Shown: positions 25,233-33,261 of the stretch, piece by piece | Layout of the letters: each line of letters starts with the position of its first letter | Numbering within the stretch: position 1 is the first letter of the stretch | DNA from: Massilia sp. UBA2604 | GTDB lineage: Bacteria; Pseudomonadota; Gammaproteobacteria; Burkholderiales; Burkholderiaceae_D | DNA: 41,531 nucleotides | Reading direction: 5' to 3' | NCBI GenBank assembly: GCA_002339265.1 | Contig: DDKG01000252.1 | Coordinates: forward strand, 1 to 41,531 | Notes under the pieces: generated by a model | The model's database searches: none | What the model was told of the DNA's origin: nothing | Seen by the model: only the letters and a program-made list of their open reading frames with translations | Translations under genes and position numbers: made by a program

Positions 25233-27644
25233 TTACAGCGAGATGGCGACCTGCGCGGCCTGGCCCTTGCGCGCCGGGACCTGCACTTCCAGCAGGTGCT
25301 GCTGGGCGTTGAAGACGAAGCTGGCCTTGCGTCCATCGACCGTCACGCCGCGCGGCCTGGCCTGCACGTTGTGCACCTTGAGCGCGAAGGCGCGCTCTTT
25401 CGCCTGCATCGCCTTGCCGGTTTCGGTCTTGAACCCGATCTCGAGCTGCCTGTTCGTGAACTTGCTGTCGAAACGCACGATCTCGTACTTGCCCTGCTCG
25501 TAGGCGCCCGCAGTCTCGCCATCGTCGTCGTACAGCTTGCCGTTCGAGGCGGCCACCGAGGCGTCGTGGTAGTAGTGCAGGTCGATCTCGCGGCCCGTAT
25601 AGTCGCGCGTGGTCTGCACCACCTTCGCCATCGGCACGAAGGCGCCGGCGCGCACGTAGACCGGGATGTTGGCCTCGACCGGCTTCACGGTCTCGAGGAT
25701 GCCGCCCTTGTGCGCCTGGCCGGTATGGAAGTCGAACCACACGCTGCCGCTGTTCGGGAAATAGACCTCGGCGCGGGTGGCGCCCGGGTGCACGATCGGC
25801 GTGACCAGGAAGTCCGGGCCCCACAGATAGGTGGTCGAACGCTCGGCCGGCTGGGCCGGGTCTAGCTCGACGAACATCAGGGGCCGCATCAAGGGCATGC
25901 CGGTCTGCTCGTTGTCGAAGGCGATCGTGTAGTTATACGGCAGCATCGCATAGCGCAGCCATACCGCTTCGCGCGCCAGCACCTTGGTCCGCTCGGAACG
26001 GAACACCGGCTCGGACGCCACCGCCTCTTGCGCATGCGGGCGGAAGATCGGCTGGAACACGCCGTACTGCAGCCAGCGCACGTACAGCTCGTCGTCCAGC
26101 ACCGCGCCGGCGAAACCGCCGAGATCCGAGTGCATATACGCCAGGCCCTGCATGCCCATCTGCAGCGAGATCTCCATCTGCGACTGCAGGCCGCCCCAGC
26201 TGCGCGCGACGTCGCCCGACCATGGGATCATGCCGAAGCGCTGCGAACCCGAGTAGCCGGCGCGCATCAGGATGAAGGGACGCTCGGCCGGGAATTCCTG
26301 CTTGTAGCCTTCGGCGATCAGGCGCGCCCAGTCGTGGCCATAGACGTTGTGCACCTGGTCGGCCGAGCCGGTGGCGTGCTGCAGGCTTGACGGATGGACC
26401 TCGGGCTCGCCCAGGTCGCCCCACCAGCCGGTGACGCCGCCCTTCTTGAGGTCGCGGTAGATGCTCCACCACCAGTCGCGCCCCTCCTTCTTGTAGATGT
26501 CGATCAGGCCCGTGTTCCCGAAGTAGAAATCGTAGGTATAGGGCTGCCCCGCCTTGTCGGTCGCCAGCACCTTCTTCTGCACCGCTTCGTCCCAGCGTTT
26601 CGAAGTGGTCAGCACGAACGGCTCGGTCACGACCAGGGTCTTGACGCCCCTGGCCTTGAAGTCGGCCATCATTTTTTCGGCGTGCGGGAAGGTGTCGCGG
26701 TCCCAGGCCAGGTTGCCCATCGTGCCCTGCACGGTCTTCCCGAACCAGTAGAGGTCGAGGATGACGGCGTCGAGCGGAATCTTCTCTTGCGCGAACCTGT
26801 CGACCACGGCGCGCGTCTCGGCCTCGGACTTGTAGCCGAAGCGGCTGGCGAAGTTGCCGAAGGCCCAGCGCGGCGGCAGCGGCTGGCGGCCGGTCAGTCC
26901 GGTGTAGCCCGCCATCAGGTGGTCCCAGCTGTCGCCGGCCACGACCTGGTAGGTCTTGCGCCCGCCGATCACTTCATAGCGCAGGGTGCCGTCCTTGCGG
27001 CTGTCGAAGTCGAGCCAACCGATCTGCGGGTTGTCGAAGTGGATTGCATACTTCTTGGACGAGAGCGCGACCGGGATCGTGTAGTTGAGCAGCTCGGAGC
27101 GCTCGGCATAGCCGTAATGCGCCTTGTTGTAGAGCTGGAAGCGATGACCGCGGCGGTTCATGCCGACCGCGCGCGCGCCGGCGCCGTACAGGGCCTCGCC
27201 GTCGTCCAGCGCGAATTCGATGGTGTCGTGACCGTCGGCGCGGCCAAAGCCGCGCTTCTCGGCCACCAGCGGCTTGCCTTTATACGCATAGCTGATGCGG
27301 AACGGCTGCTTGTCGACCGTGACGCTGATGCCGCCGTCCACTGCGTAGGTGATGCGGCCGCCCTCGTCCTTCAGCGTGGCCTGCACCTGCACCGGCGCCA
27401 GGATCACCGCATGCGAGGCCGGATCGAAGCGCTCGCCCTTGGGGATGAAGGTGGTCTCGACGATCGTGCTCGAATACGGCTTGATCAGGTAGCGGCCGTC
27501 ATTGGTCGCGATCTCGAGGGTGTTCTGGTTGCGCGTCACGCCTGCCAGTTGGCGTTCGGCGTTCTGGGCGGATGCCAGCGGGCTGGCGGCGAGCGGGATG
27601 GCTGCAAGGCTGAGCGCCAGGCGGGCAATCGGGGCTTTGGTCAT
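25233..27644 (-). CDS. Secreted glycoside hydrolase family 31 enzyme
   Basis: This is an exported alpha-glycosidase or transglycosidase. From the ATG at 27644 it has 803 residues with a signal peptide ending near PLASAQNAE. The N-terminal beta domain is followed by the TIM barrel (VILDLYWFGKTVQGTMGN). The nucleophile is probably Asp410 in GWWGDLGEPE and the acid/base Asp478 in PWSGDVARSWGG. A beta-sandwich C-terminus with KLYDDDGETAGAYEQG follows. From memory, the Cellvibrio alpha-transglucosylase Agd31B has Asp412 and Asp480, an almost equal offset, so 4-alpha-glucosyltransferase activity is a fair guess. It follows the Asp-box lipoproteins on the same strand, after a terminator. Confidence 0.9.
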   Translation of the reverse strand: MTKAPIARLALSLAAIPLAASPLASAQNAERQLAGVTRNQNTLEIATNDGRYLIKPYSSTIVETTFIPKGERFDPASHAVILAPVQVQATLKDEGGRITYAVDGGISVTVDKQPFRISYAYKGKPLVAEKRGFGRADGHDTIEFALDDGEALYGAGARAVGMNRRGHRFQLYNKAHYGYAERSELLNYTIPVALSSKKYAIHFDNPQIGWLDFDSRKDGTLRYEVIGGRKTYQVVAGDSWDHLMAGYTGLTGRQPLPPRWAFGNFASRFGYKSEAETRAVVDRFAQEKIPLDAVILDLYWFGKTVQGTMGNLAWDRDTFPHAEKMMADFKARGVKTLVVTEPFVLTTSKRWDEAVQKKVLATDKAGQPYTYDFYFGNTGLIDIYKKEGRDWWWSIYRDLKKGGVTGWWGDLGEPEVHPSSLQHATGSADQVHNVYGHDWARLIAEGYKQEFPAERPFILMRAGYSGSQRFGMIPWSGDVARSWGGLQSQMEISLQMGMQGLAYMHSDLGGFAGAVLDDELYVRWLQYGVFQPIFRPHAQEAVASEPVFRSERTKVLAREAVWLRYAMLPYNYTIAFDNEQTGMPLMRPLMFVELDPAQPAERSTTYLWGPDFLVTPIVHPGATRAEVYFPNSGSVWFDFHTGQAHKGGILETVKPVEANIPVYVRAGAFVPMAKVVQTTRDYTGREIDLHYYHDASVAASNGKLYDDDGETAGAYEQGKYEIVRFDSKFTNRQLEIGFKTETGKAMQAKERAFALKVHNVQARPRGVTVDGRKASFVFNAQQHLLEVQVPARKGQAAQVAISL

Positions 27645-27725
27645 GTCTTCATTATCGTTGTGGTGGGGTGCAGGCGAGAGCATGACAGAATTCGGCCCGC
27701 ACAGACAGTCTTGACGCAAACGAAA

Positions 27726-27758
27726 CGCCCCGCGCCGCCTGAGGGCGAGCGCGGGGCG
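27726..27758 (-). terminator. Terminator of lipoprotein gene A
   Basis: A 10-bp perfect stem, CGCCCCGCGC with GCGCGGGGCG, around a 13-nt loop lies 45 nt after the stop at 27803. It is followed on the minus strand by TTTCGTTT. It separates this gene from GH31. Confidence 0.7.
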
Positions 27759-27802
27759 CTGAAGACAATCTGAAGAATCGGTGGCTGCCTTTGGATCCGA
27801 CC

Positions 27803-29032
27803 TTAGTTGGTTCCCAGCGTCAGCTGCATCAGGCGGCCCTGGCCGTCGGCGCGCTCGTTGGTCACCACGATGATGCGGCCGTCCGGATCCTGGGCGAGCG
27901 CCGAGACCGACGGGGTGCTGTATTCGTCGTCGGTCTTGCGCTCGTAGCCCGGCACCAGCTTCGAGATGTCGGCCCAGGTAGTGCCGCCGTCCTTCGACCA
28001 GGCCAGGTAGGGCCGGCCGTGCATCTTGTCGAAGCCGCCGACCACCAGGGTGTCCGGCTTGCCCTTGAGCGGCAGGAAGGCGCCGATATAGGGATAGCCC
28101 TTGCCGTCCGAGAGTGGTTCGTGGATCACGAACTTGAAGCTGTTGCCGTTATCGGTACTGCGCAGCAGGCCGCCCTCGACGCCGACGAACACCGTCTGGG
28201 TGTCGGGCACCGATTCGATGAACTGGACGTTGCGGTTTTCCATCTCGGGCAGAGTGATCGGCAGCTTGTCCTCGCTGGCCAGCGCGCCGCCGTCGGCCGT
28301 CAGGCGGTAGGCCTCGACGAAGGCCATGTCGAGCGGGCACTCGCCACCCACCAGCACGCGGTCGCCCAGCACGTGGAATTTGCTCGGGTAGCACATCTGC
28401 GAATCCTTCGAGCCGCGGATCACCTGCCAGGTAGCGCCCTTGTCCTTCGAGGTGAGCAGGTTGTTGCCGGCGCCGGCATTGCTGTACAGGCGGTTGTTGG
28501 CCCCTTTCAGGTCCTGCATCGACAGGGTCTCGCAGAAGTACGGGTTGCAGGTGCGCAGGTCGCCGTCGCGTGGCAGAAAGCTGGCGGTATTGGCCACCAG
28601 GGTGCAGGTCGAGTGGCCGTTGCTGGCGTCAAGCGTGTCGGCCCACGGCTGCATCAGCCACATGTCGCCGCCCACCATCTTGAGCTTCGGCGAACGCATG
28701 ATGAAGTCGCCCACCGGGCCCATGGCGCAGGCGCCCAGGCCCACCGGGCTCCAGGTGGAACTCGCCGACAGCGGCAGCTTCGCGCTCAGGACCGCCGAGC
28801 CTTCGGTCGCACTGTTGGCCAGCGACAGGTAGGCGCTGCCGCCATGGAACACCACGCTGTCCATCGCGCGCGCGGTGCTCGAGAGCGTGTCGAGTTTCGT
28901 GACCACCGGCTCCACCGCGACGGGCGGCGGCGACACTGGTGGCGCCTGGTAGTCGTTGCCCGAGCCGCCGCAGGCGGCCAGCAGCAGCGCGCAGGCCGCG
29001 CCCATGACGGTGGAGGTAAGGTGTCGGTGCAT
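27803..29032 (-). CDS. Asp-box repeat lipoprotein A
   Basis: The 409-residue protein begins MHRHLTSTVMGAACALLLAACGGSG; LLAAC is a lipobox, so it is an exported lipoprotein. A proline-rich linker (QAPPVSPPPVAVEP) leads to a probable beta-propeller. Three Asp-box (BNR) motifs are visible: SKDKGATW, STDNGNSF and SKDGGTTW. Cysteines cluster in CTLVANTASFLPRDGDLRTC and a further pair. The Asp boxes suggest a sialidase-like or extracellular propeller fold but there is no sign of catalytic residues, so I call no enzyme activity. It is a tandem paralogue of the gene at 29191. An in-frame TTG 12 nt earlier is rejected because the ATG at 29032 has the SD GGGGA. Confidence 0.83.
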   Translation of the reverse strand: MHRHLTSTVMGAACALLLAACGGSGNDYQAPPVSPPPVAVEPVVTKLDTLSSTARAMDSVVFHGGSAYLSLANSATEGSAVLSAKLPLSASSTWSPVGLGACAMGPVGDFIMRSPKLKMVGGDMWLMQPWADTLDASNGHSTCTLVANTASFLPRDGDLRTCNPYFCETLSMQDLKGANNRLYSNAGAGNNLLTSKDKGATWQVIRGSKDSQMCYPSKFHVLGDRVLVGGECPLDMAFVEAYRLTADGGALASEDKLPITLPEMENRNVQFIESVPDTQTVFVGVEGGLLRSTDNGNSFKFVIHEPLSDGKGYPYIGAFLPLKGKPDTLVVGGFDKMHGRPYLAWSKDGGTTWADISKLVPGYERKTDDEYSTPSVSALAQDPDGRIIVVTNERADGQGRLMQLTLGTN

Positions 29033-29066
29033 GCGAATCCCCAATCAGATGAAGCGATGAAGCGAT

Positions 29067-29089
29067 GAAGGGCCGCAGCGCGGCCCTTC
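29067..29089 (-). promoter_or_regulatory. 5' leader hairpin of lipoprotein A
   Basis: GAAGGGCCGC and GCGGCCCTTC form a perfect 10-bp stem with a 3-nt loop. It would lie at the 5' end of the transcript if TAGAAT at 29104-29109 is the -10. It is followed by a short tandem repeat (TCATCGCT twice) and then the SD. It may stabilise the mRNA. Confidence 0.5.
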
Positions 29090-29103
29090 GCCCGAAGAGT
29101 GGC

Positions 29104-29168
29104 ATTCTAGGCAAGCCACCTGCTTCGTGTGGGGGATTATTGTCGGCAGAATGTCGTGAAAATGTAAG
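29104..29168 (-). promoter_or_regulatory. Duplicated upstream block, copy A
   Basis: This 65-bp block matches 30450-30514 at 52 positions with no gap. On the minus strand the conserved parts are CTTACA, CGACATTC, GCCGACAATAATCC and, after 17 variable bases, GCTTGCCTAGAAT. The last box holds a good -10 (TAGAAT), but its -35 would fall in the variable part. It may be a promoter plus an activator site. Confidence 0.75.
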
Positions 29169-29190
29169 CGGACTGCCGCTCGGTTGCCGC

Positions 29191-30408
29191 CTAGTTGCCG
29201 CCCAGGGTCAGCTGCATCAGCTTGCCCTGGCCTTCGCCAAGCTCGTTCATCGTCAGCAGGATGCGGCCCTGCGGATCTTCGGTGATGGACTTGATCATGA
29301 CGGTGGCCCCGGCCGGCGGCGTCTTGCCGTGGTTCGGCGTCAGGTTCGAGATATCGGTCCAGGACGTGCCGCCATCCTTCGACCAGGCCAGGTACGCCAT
29401 CTGGGTGGCCTTGTCGAAGCCGCCGATCACCATCGTATCCGGCTTGCCCTTGAGCGGCAGGAAGGCGGTGATATAGGGGTAGTTCTTGCTGCCCGACAGC
29501 GGCTGCTGGATCACGAACTTGAAGCTCACGCCATTGTCTTCGCTGCGCAGCAGGCCGCCCTCGACGCCGATGAACACGCGCTTGGTGTCCGGCACCGATT
29601 CGATGAACTGGACGTTTCGGTTCTCGAGCGCCGGCAGGATCAGCGCCAGCCTGGCGTCGCTGGCGAGGGCGCTGCCGTCGGCATTGAGCTGGTAGGCCTC
29701 GACGAAGGCCATGTCGAGCGGGCACTCGCCGCCGACCAGCACGCGGTCGCCGATCACATGGAACTTGGTCGGGGTGCATACCATCGAGGCTTTCTGGCCG
29801 CGCATCACGGTCCAGGTATTGCCGCCGTTATTCGAGGTGAACAGGTTCACGCCCGCGCCCGGATTGCTGTACAGGCGCTTGCCGTGCAGCTTGACGTCCT
29901 GCATCGACAGGGTTTCGCAGAAGCCGCCGGTGCAGACGCGCAGGTCCTGGTCGCGCGCCACGAAGCTGGCGCTGCTCGCCATCAGGGTGCAGGTCGAACT
30001 CTCGTTCTTCGATTCCGGCAGGTCGGCCCACGGCTGCATCAGCCACATATCGTCGCCGACCATCTTGAGCTTCGGCGCGCGCACGATGAAGTCGCCCTGC
30101 TTGCCCATGGCGCAGGCGCCCAGCGGGACCGGGGTCCAGCTCGACGAACTGGTGACCGGCAGCGTCGCCTTGAGCACGGCCGAGCCTTCGGTCTTGCTGT
30201 TGGACAGCGACAGATAGGCGCTGCCGCCGTGATAGGCGACGCTTTCCATGCCGCGCGCGGTGCTGGTCAGGGTCGTGATGGTGGTGGCGGAAGGCGGCGG
30301 CTGGACCCCGGCCGGCGGCGCGTCGTCCATGTCGTCGGAGCCGCCGCAGGCAGCCAGCAGCAGCGCGCAGCCCATGGCCATGGCGGTATGTTTGATATGG
30401 TGATGCAT
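29191..30408 (-). CDS. Asp-box repeat lipoprotein B
   Basis: This is a 405-residue paralogue of lipoprotein A. It starts MHHHIKHTAMAMGCALLLAACG with the lipobox LLAAC, then a linker with DDAPPAGVQPPPS. The Asp-box motifs are SNNGGNTW, SEDNGVSF and SKDGGTSW; the first has lost its acidic residue. Long runs match A exactly, such as NRNVQFIESVPDT, CPLDMAFVEAY and AFLPLKGKPDT. The duplication includes the upstream block. The SD is AGGGG, six bases before the ATG. The 121-bp gap to the amidohydrolase holds only that block. Its extracellular partner or ligand is unknown. Confidence 0.83.
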   Translation of the reverse strand: MHHHIKHTAMAMGCALLLAACGGSDDMDDAPPAGVQPPPSATTITTLTSTARGMESVAYHGGSAYLSLSNSKTEGSAVLKATLPVTSSSSWTPVPLGACAMGKQGDFIVRAPKLKMVGDDMWLMQPWADLPESKNESSTCTLMASSASFVARDQDLRVCTGGFCETLSMQDVKLHGKRLYSNPGAGVNLFTSNNGGNTWTVMRGQKASMVCTPTKFHVIGDRVLVGGECPLDMAFVEAYQLNADGSALASDARLALILPALENRNVQFIESVPDTKRVFIGVEGGLLRSEDNGVSFKFVIQQPLSGSKNYPYITAFLPLKGKPDTMVIGGFDKATQMAYLAWSKDGGTSWTDISNLTPNHGKTPPAGATVMIKSITEDPQGRILLTMNELGEGQGKLMQLTLGGN

Positions 30409-30449
30409 GCGTGTCCCCTGTCCTGGAATGTGTAATGACGAACAGGGGA

Positions 30450-30514
30450 ATTCTAGGCAAGCGGGCTACCGCATGTTCCGGATTATTGTCGGCGGAATGT
30501 CGCGAAACTGTAAG
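30450..30514 (-). promoter_or_regulatory. Duplicated upstream block, copy B
   Basis: This copy aligns without gaps to 29104-29168. TAGAAT is at 30450-30455 and GCCGACAATAATCC is upstream of the 17-bp spacer. Just downstream, CCCCTGT (30442-30448) and ACAGGGG (30415-30421) form an inverted repeat that includes the SD of lipoprotein B. The left arm overlaps the expected start site, so whether the RNA carries it is unclear. Confidence 0.7.
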
Positions 30515-30529
30515 GACGACAACCGGCCG

Positions 30530-31537
30530 TCAGCGCAGGTACGGCACCACATTGCGCGCCACGCGCGCCGTCTCGGCATCGTCCAGCGGCAGGCGCAGGA
30601 AGGCGTCCCAGCCGCCCGCCGATTCGAGGTCGGCGCCGGGATGGGGATCGGAACCGTACAGCACCCGGTCGAGGCCAAGTTGCCGCAGGCGCCGCACCAG
30701 GCGCCGCGCCTCCTCGAGCGGCAGGTCGGCCTGCACCACCGTCGCCACGTCGAACCAGACCTGGCGCATGCGCGGATCGCCGCGCGCGGCCGCCTCGGCC
30801 AGCACCGCCAGCGCTTCGCGCGCCGGCGTGTCGCCGAAGCCGGGGCCGTTGCCGGCCAGGTGCGAGACCTGCACCGGCACGTCGGGCGCATACGGCAGCA
30901 CCTGTTCCAGCAGCACGCGCGCCTGGGCGGCGCCATACGGCCGCCCCAGGACGCGCGAGGCGCGCATGTCCATCACGATCGCCATGCCGCGCGCATTGGC
31001 CGCGCGGAATACCTGGCGCAGGCGCTCGACGTGGGCGGGCTGGTCGAGCTGGACGTCGGAAACGGCGAAATCGAGCTTGATGCCGCGCCCGAAACCGGGA
31101 CTGGTCGCGCAGCGCCCCAGTTCGAGCAGCGCATAGTCCTTGAGCGGATTGAAGCTGCACAGGGCCACCAGGCGTTCGGGGTGCCGCGCGGCCTGGGTCG
31201 CGACCCAGTCGTTCTCGGCGCGCACCCGGGCGTATTCATGGTCGATGGTGCGCGCCGGCAGGCCGTAGGCATACGCCGCCGACAGCACCGCCGCGCGCCC
31301 GACGCCGGCCGCATCCAGCTGCGCCACCAGCTCGTCGGCGCCGATCGGCGCCAGCGCGATCGAGGACGACATCCAGGCCGCCGCCGCGGGGCTGAACAGG
31401 TGCTGGTGGTGATCGGCGGCCGGCGTCAGGCGCGCCGGGGCCGGGGCCAGGCCCTCGGTGGCGCCGGCCGGGCACGATGCCGCCACGGCCATGGCGGCGC
31501 AGAACATGGCGCCGGTGGTGATGCTCAATCGCCTCAT
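30530..31537 (-). CDS. Exported amidohydrolase-family protein
   Basis: This is an amidohydrolase-2 (metal-dependent TIM-barrel) protein of 335 residues. The N-terminus MRRLSITTGAMFCAAMAVAA is a signal peptide ending near AGATEG, so it acts outside the cytoplasm, unusual for this family. Metal and active-site motifs are visible: DHHQHLF (His pair), RGIKLDFAVSD, PVQVSHLAGNGPGFG and the final LYGSDPHPG (Asp). The substrate cannot be told. SD GAGG precedes the ATG. It is divergent from the POT transporter and upstream of lipoprotein B, with no terminator seen between them. Confidence 0.82.
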   Translation of the reverse strand: MRRLSITTGAMFCAAMAVAASCPAGATEGLAPAPARLTPAADHHQHLFSPAAAAWMSSSIALAPIGADELVAQLDAAGVGRAAVLSAAYAYGLPARTIDHEYARVRAENDWVATQAARHPERLVALCSFNPLKDYALLELGRCATSPGFGRGIKLDFAVSDVQLDQPAHVERLRQVFRAANARGMAIVMDMRASRVLGRPYGAAQARVLLEQVLPYAPDVPVQVSHLAGNGPGFGDTPAREALAVLAEAAARGDPRMRQVWFDVATVVQADLPLEEARRLVRRLRQLGLDRVLYGSDPHPGADLESAGGWDAFLRLPLDDAETARVARNVVPYLR

Positions 31538-31608
31538 GCAAACCTCGATGTCTGGTAACCCGGATCATGTTAACGCAATGTCACCACCCGCTGTCAAGGC
31601 TGCGGATT

Positions 31609-31628
31609 CCATCCGGATGGCATAGAAT
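31609..31628 (+). promoter_or_regulatory. -10 and overlapping palindrome before POT transporter
   Basis: TAGAAT at 31623-31628 lies 50 nt before the transporter start. The spacer region contains the perfect 12-bp palindrome CCATCCGGATGG (31609-31620), and GATTC/GAATC flank both. The -35 is weak. The palindrome may be an operator. Confidence 0.45.
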
Positions 31629-31677
31629 CATCGGATTTTGCGCCGCACCCAGCCGGCGCCGTTGTCAAAGGAATCAT

Positions 31678-33204
31678 ATGCAGCACCAGCCGCAGCACCA
31701 GCCGACCACCGGGTCCGGCGTCGCCGTCACCCAGACCCGCTCCTTCCTCACCATTGCCCTGATCGAACTGTGGGAACGCTTCGGCTACTACGGCATGCAG
31801 GCCCTGATCGTCTACTTCATGGTGCAGCGCCTGGGCTTCGACGATACCCGCGCCACCCTGGTCTGGGGCGCGGCCGCGGCACTGATCTACGTGGCCCCGG
31901 CCATCGGCGGCTGGATCGGCGACAAGGTCCTCGGCACCCGGCGCTGCATGATCATCGGCGCCATCATCCTGTCGCTGGGCTACGCCCTGATGGGGATCCC
32001 GGTCACCGGCACCTGGCTCACCTTCGTGGCGCTGGGCGTCATCGTGGTCGGCAACGGCCTGTTCAAGCCCAACACCGCCAACCTGGTGCGCAAGATCTAC
32101 GAGGGCGACGACGCCAAGATCGACAGCGCCTTCACCATCTACTACATGGCGGTCAACGTCGGCTCGACCGTCTCGATGCTGGCCACGCCGGCGATCAAGG
32201 ACCATTTCAATGCCACCTCCGGCGGTGACCTGGGCTGGCACATGGCGTTCGCCGTGTGCAGCGTCGGCCTGTGGGTTGGCCTCCTCACCGTCGGCGTGCT
32301 GCGCCGCACCGTGAACCATATCGGCTCGCCGCCGGACGAACTGCCGCTGGACTGGAGCAAGCTGGCGTGGGTAGCGGGCGGCGGCGTGCTGACCGTCATC
32401 GCCTCGACCTTCATCCTCGAATACCAGTGGCTGGCGCGCCTGTTCGTCTACGCCGCCGGCCTGGTGGTGCTGGGCATCTTCATCCACCTGATCCGCACCA
32501 GCCAGGCCAGCGAGCGCGCCGGCCTGGTGGCGGCGCTGGTGCTGACCTTGCAGACGGTGTTCTTCTTCATCTTCTACCAGCAGATGTCGACCTCGCTGTC
32601 GCTGTTCGCCCTGCGTAACGTCGATCTCGACTTCACCCTGTTCGGCAGCCACCTGTTCACCTGGTCGCCGGCCCAGTTCCAGGCGCTCAATGCGATCTGG
32701 ATCATGGTCCTCTCCCCGGTGCTGGCCTGGTTCTACGCGCGTTCGAGCGGCAGCCGCCTGGACCTGTCGATCGCCGCCAAGTTCGCGCTCGGCTTCGCGG
32801 TGGTGGCCGCCGGCTTCTTCACCTATGGCTTCGCCGGCGCCTTCGCCGTCAATGGCCTGACCTCGTCGTGGATCATGATCGCGGGCTACGGCCTGTATTC
32901 GCTGGGCGAGCTGCTGGTGAGCGGCCTGGGGCTGGCGATGATCGCGCGCTACGTGCCGGCGCGCATGGGCGGCTTCATGATGGGCGCGTACTTCGTCGCG
33001 GTCGGCATCTCGCAATACCTGGGCGGCCTGGTGGCCACCATGGCCAGCGTGCCGGAAGGCGTGACGGATCCGCTGCAGACCCTGCCGATCTATACGAGCC
33101 TGTTCAACAAGCTGGGCCTGGCGGCGATCGCCTGCACCTTCATCGCCCTGGCGGCGCTGCCGCTGATGCGGCGCCTGACGGCGGCGCACCACGCGCACGC
33201 CTGA
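31678..33204 (+). CDS. POT/PTR family peptide transporter
   Basis: This is a proton-coupled di- and tripeptide importer in the inner membrane. The ATG at 31678 (SD AAAGGA) gives 508 residues. The first helix carries the POT motif ELWERFGYYGMQALIVYFMV (ExxERFxYYG), which couples protons. GDKVLGTRRCMIIGA follows, then FTIYYMAVNVGSTVSML, the second POT signature. About 14 membrane helices are visible. Length is normal. It is divergent from the amidohydrolase, which may act on the imported or a related substrate; that link is speculative. Confidence 0.92.
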   Translation: MQHQPQHQPTTGSGVAVTQTRSFLTIALIELWERFGYYGMQALIVYFMVQRLGFDDTRATLVWGAAAALIYVAPAIGGWIGDKVLGTRRCMIIGAIILSLGYALMGIPVTGTWLTFVALGVIVVGNGLFKPNTANLVRKIYEGDDAKIDSAFTIYYMAVNVGSTVSMLATPAIKDHFNATSGGDLGWHMAFAVCSVGLWVGLLTVGVLRRTVNHIGSPPDELPLDWSKLAWVAGGGVLTVIASTFILEYQWLARLFVYAAGLVVLGIFIHLIRTSQASERAGLVAALVLTLQTVFFFIFYQQMSTSLSLFALRNVDLDFTLFGSHLFTWSPAQFQALNAIWIMVLSPVLAWFYARSSGSRLDLSIAAKFALGFAVVAAGFFTYGFAGAFAVNGLTSSWIMIAGYGLYSLGELLVSGLGLAMIARYVPARMGGFMMGAYFVAVGISQYLGGLVATMASVPEGVTDPLQTLPIYTSLFNKLGLAAIACTFIALAALPLMRRLTAAHHAHA

Positions 33205-33227
33205 TCACACGCATCAGCGCATGCGGT

Positions 33228-33256
33228 AAGATGGTGGGCTTCTTCCCCACCATCTT
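33228..33256 (+). promoter_or_regulatory. Stem-loop directly before the aminotransferase start
   Basis: AAGATGGTGGG (33228-33238) and CCCACCATCTT (33246-33256) form a perfect 11-bp stem with a 7-nt loop, ending five bases before the ATG at 33262. No SD is seen in between. It may terminate the transporter transcript, control aminotransferase translation, or both. Confidence 0.65.
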
Positions 33257-33261
33257 TCAGC

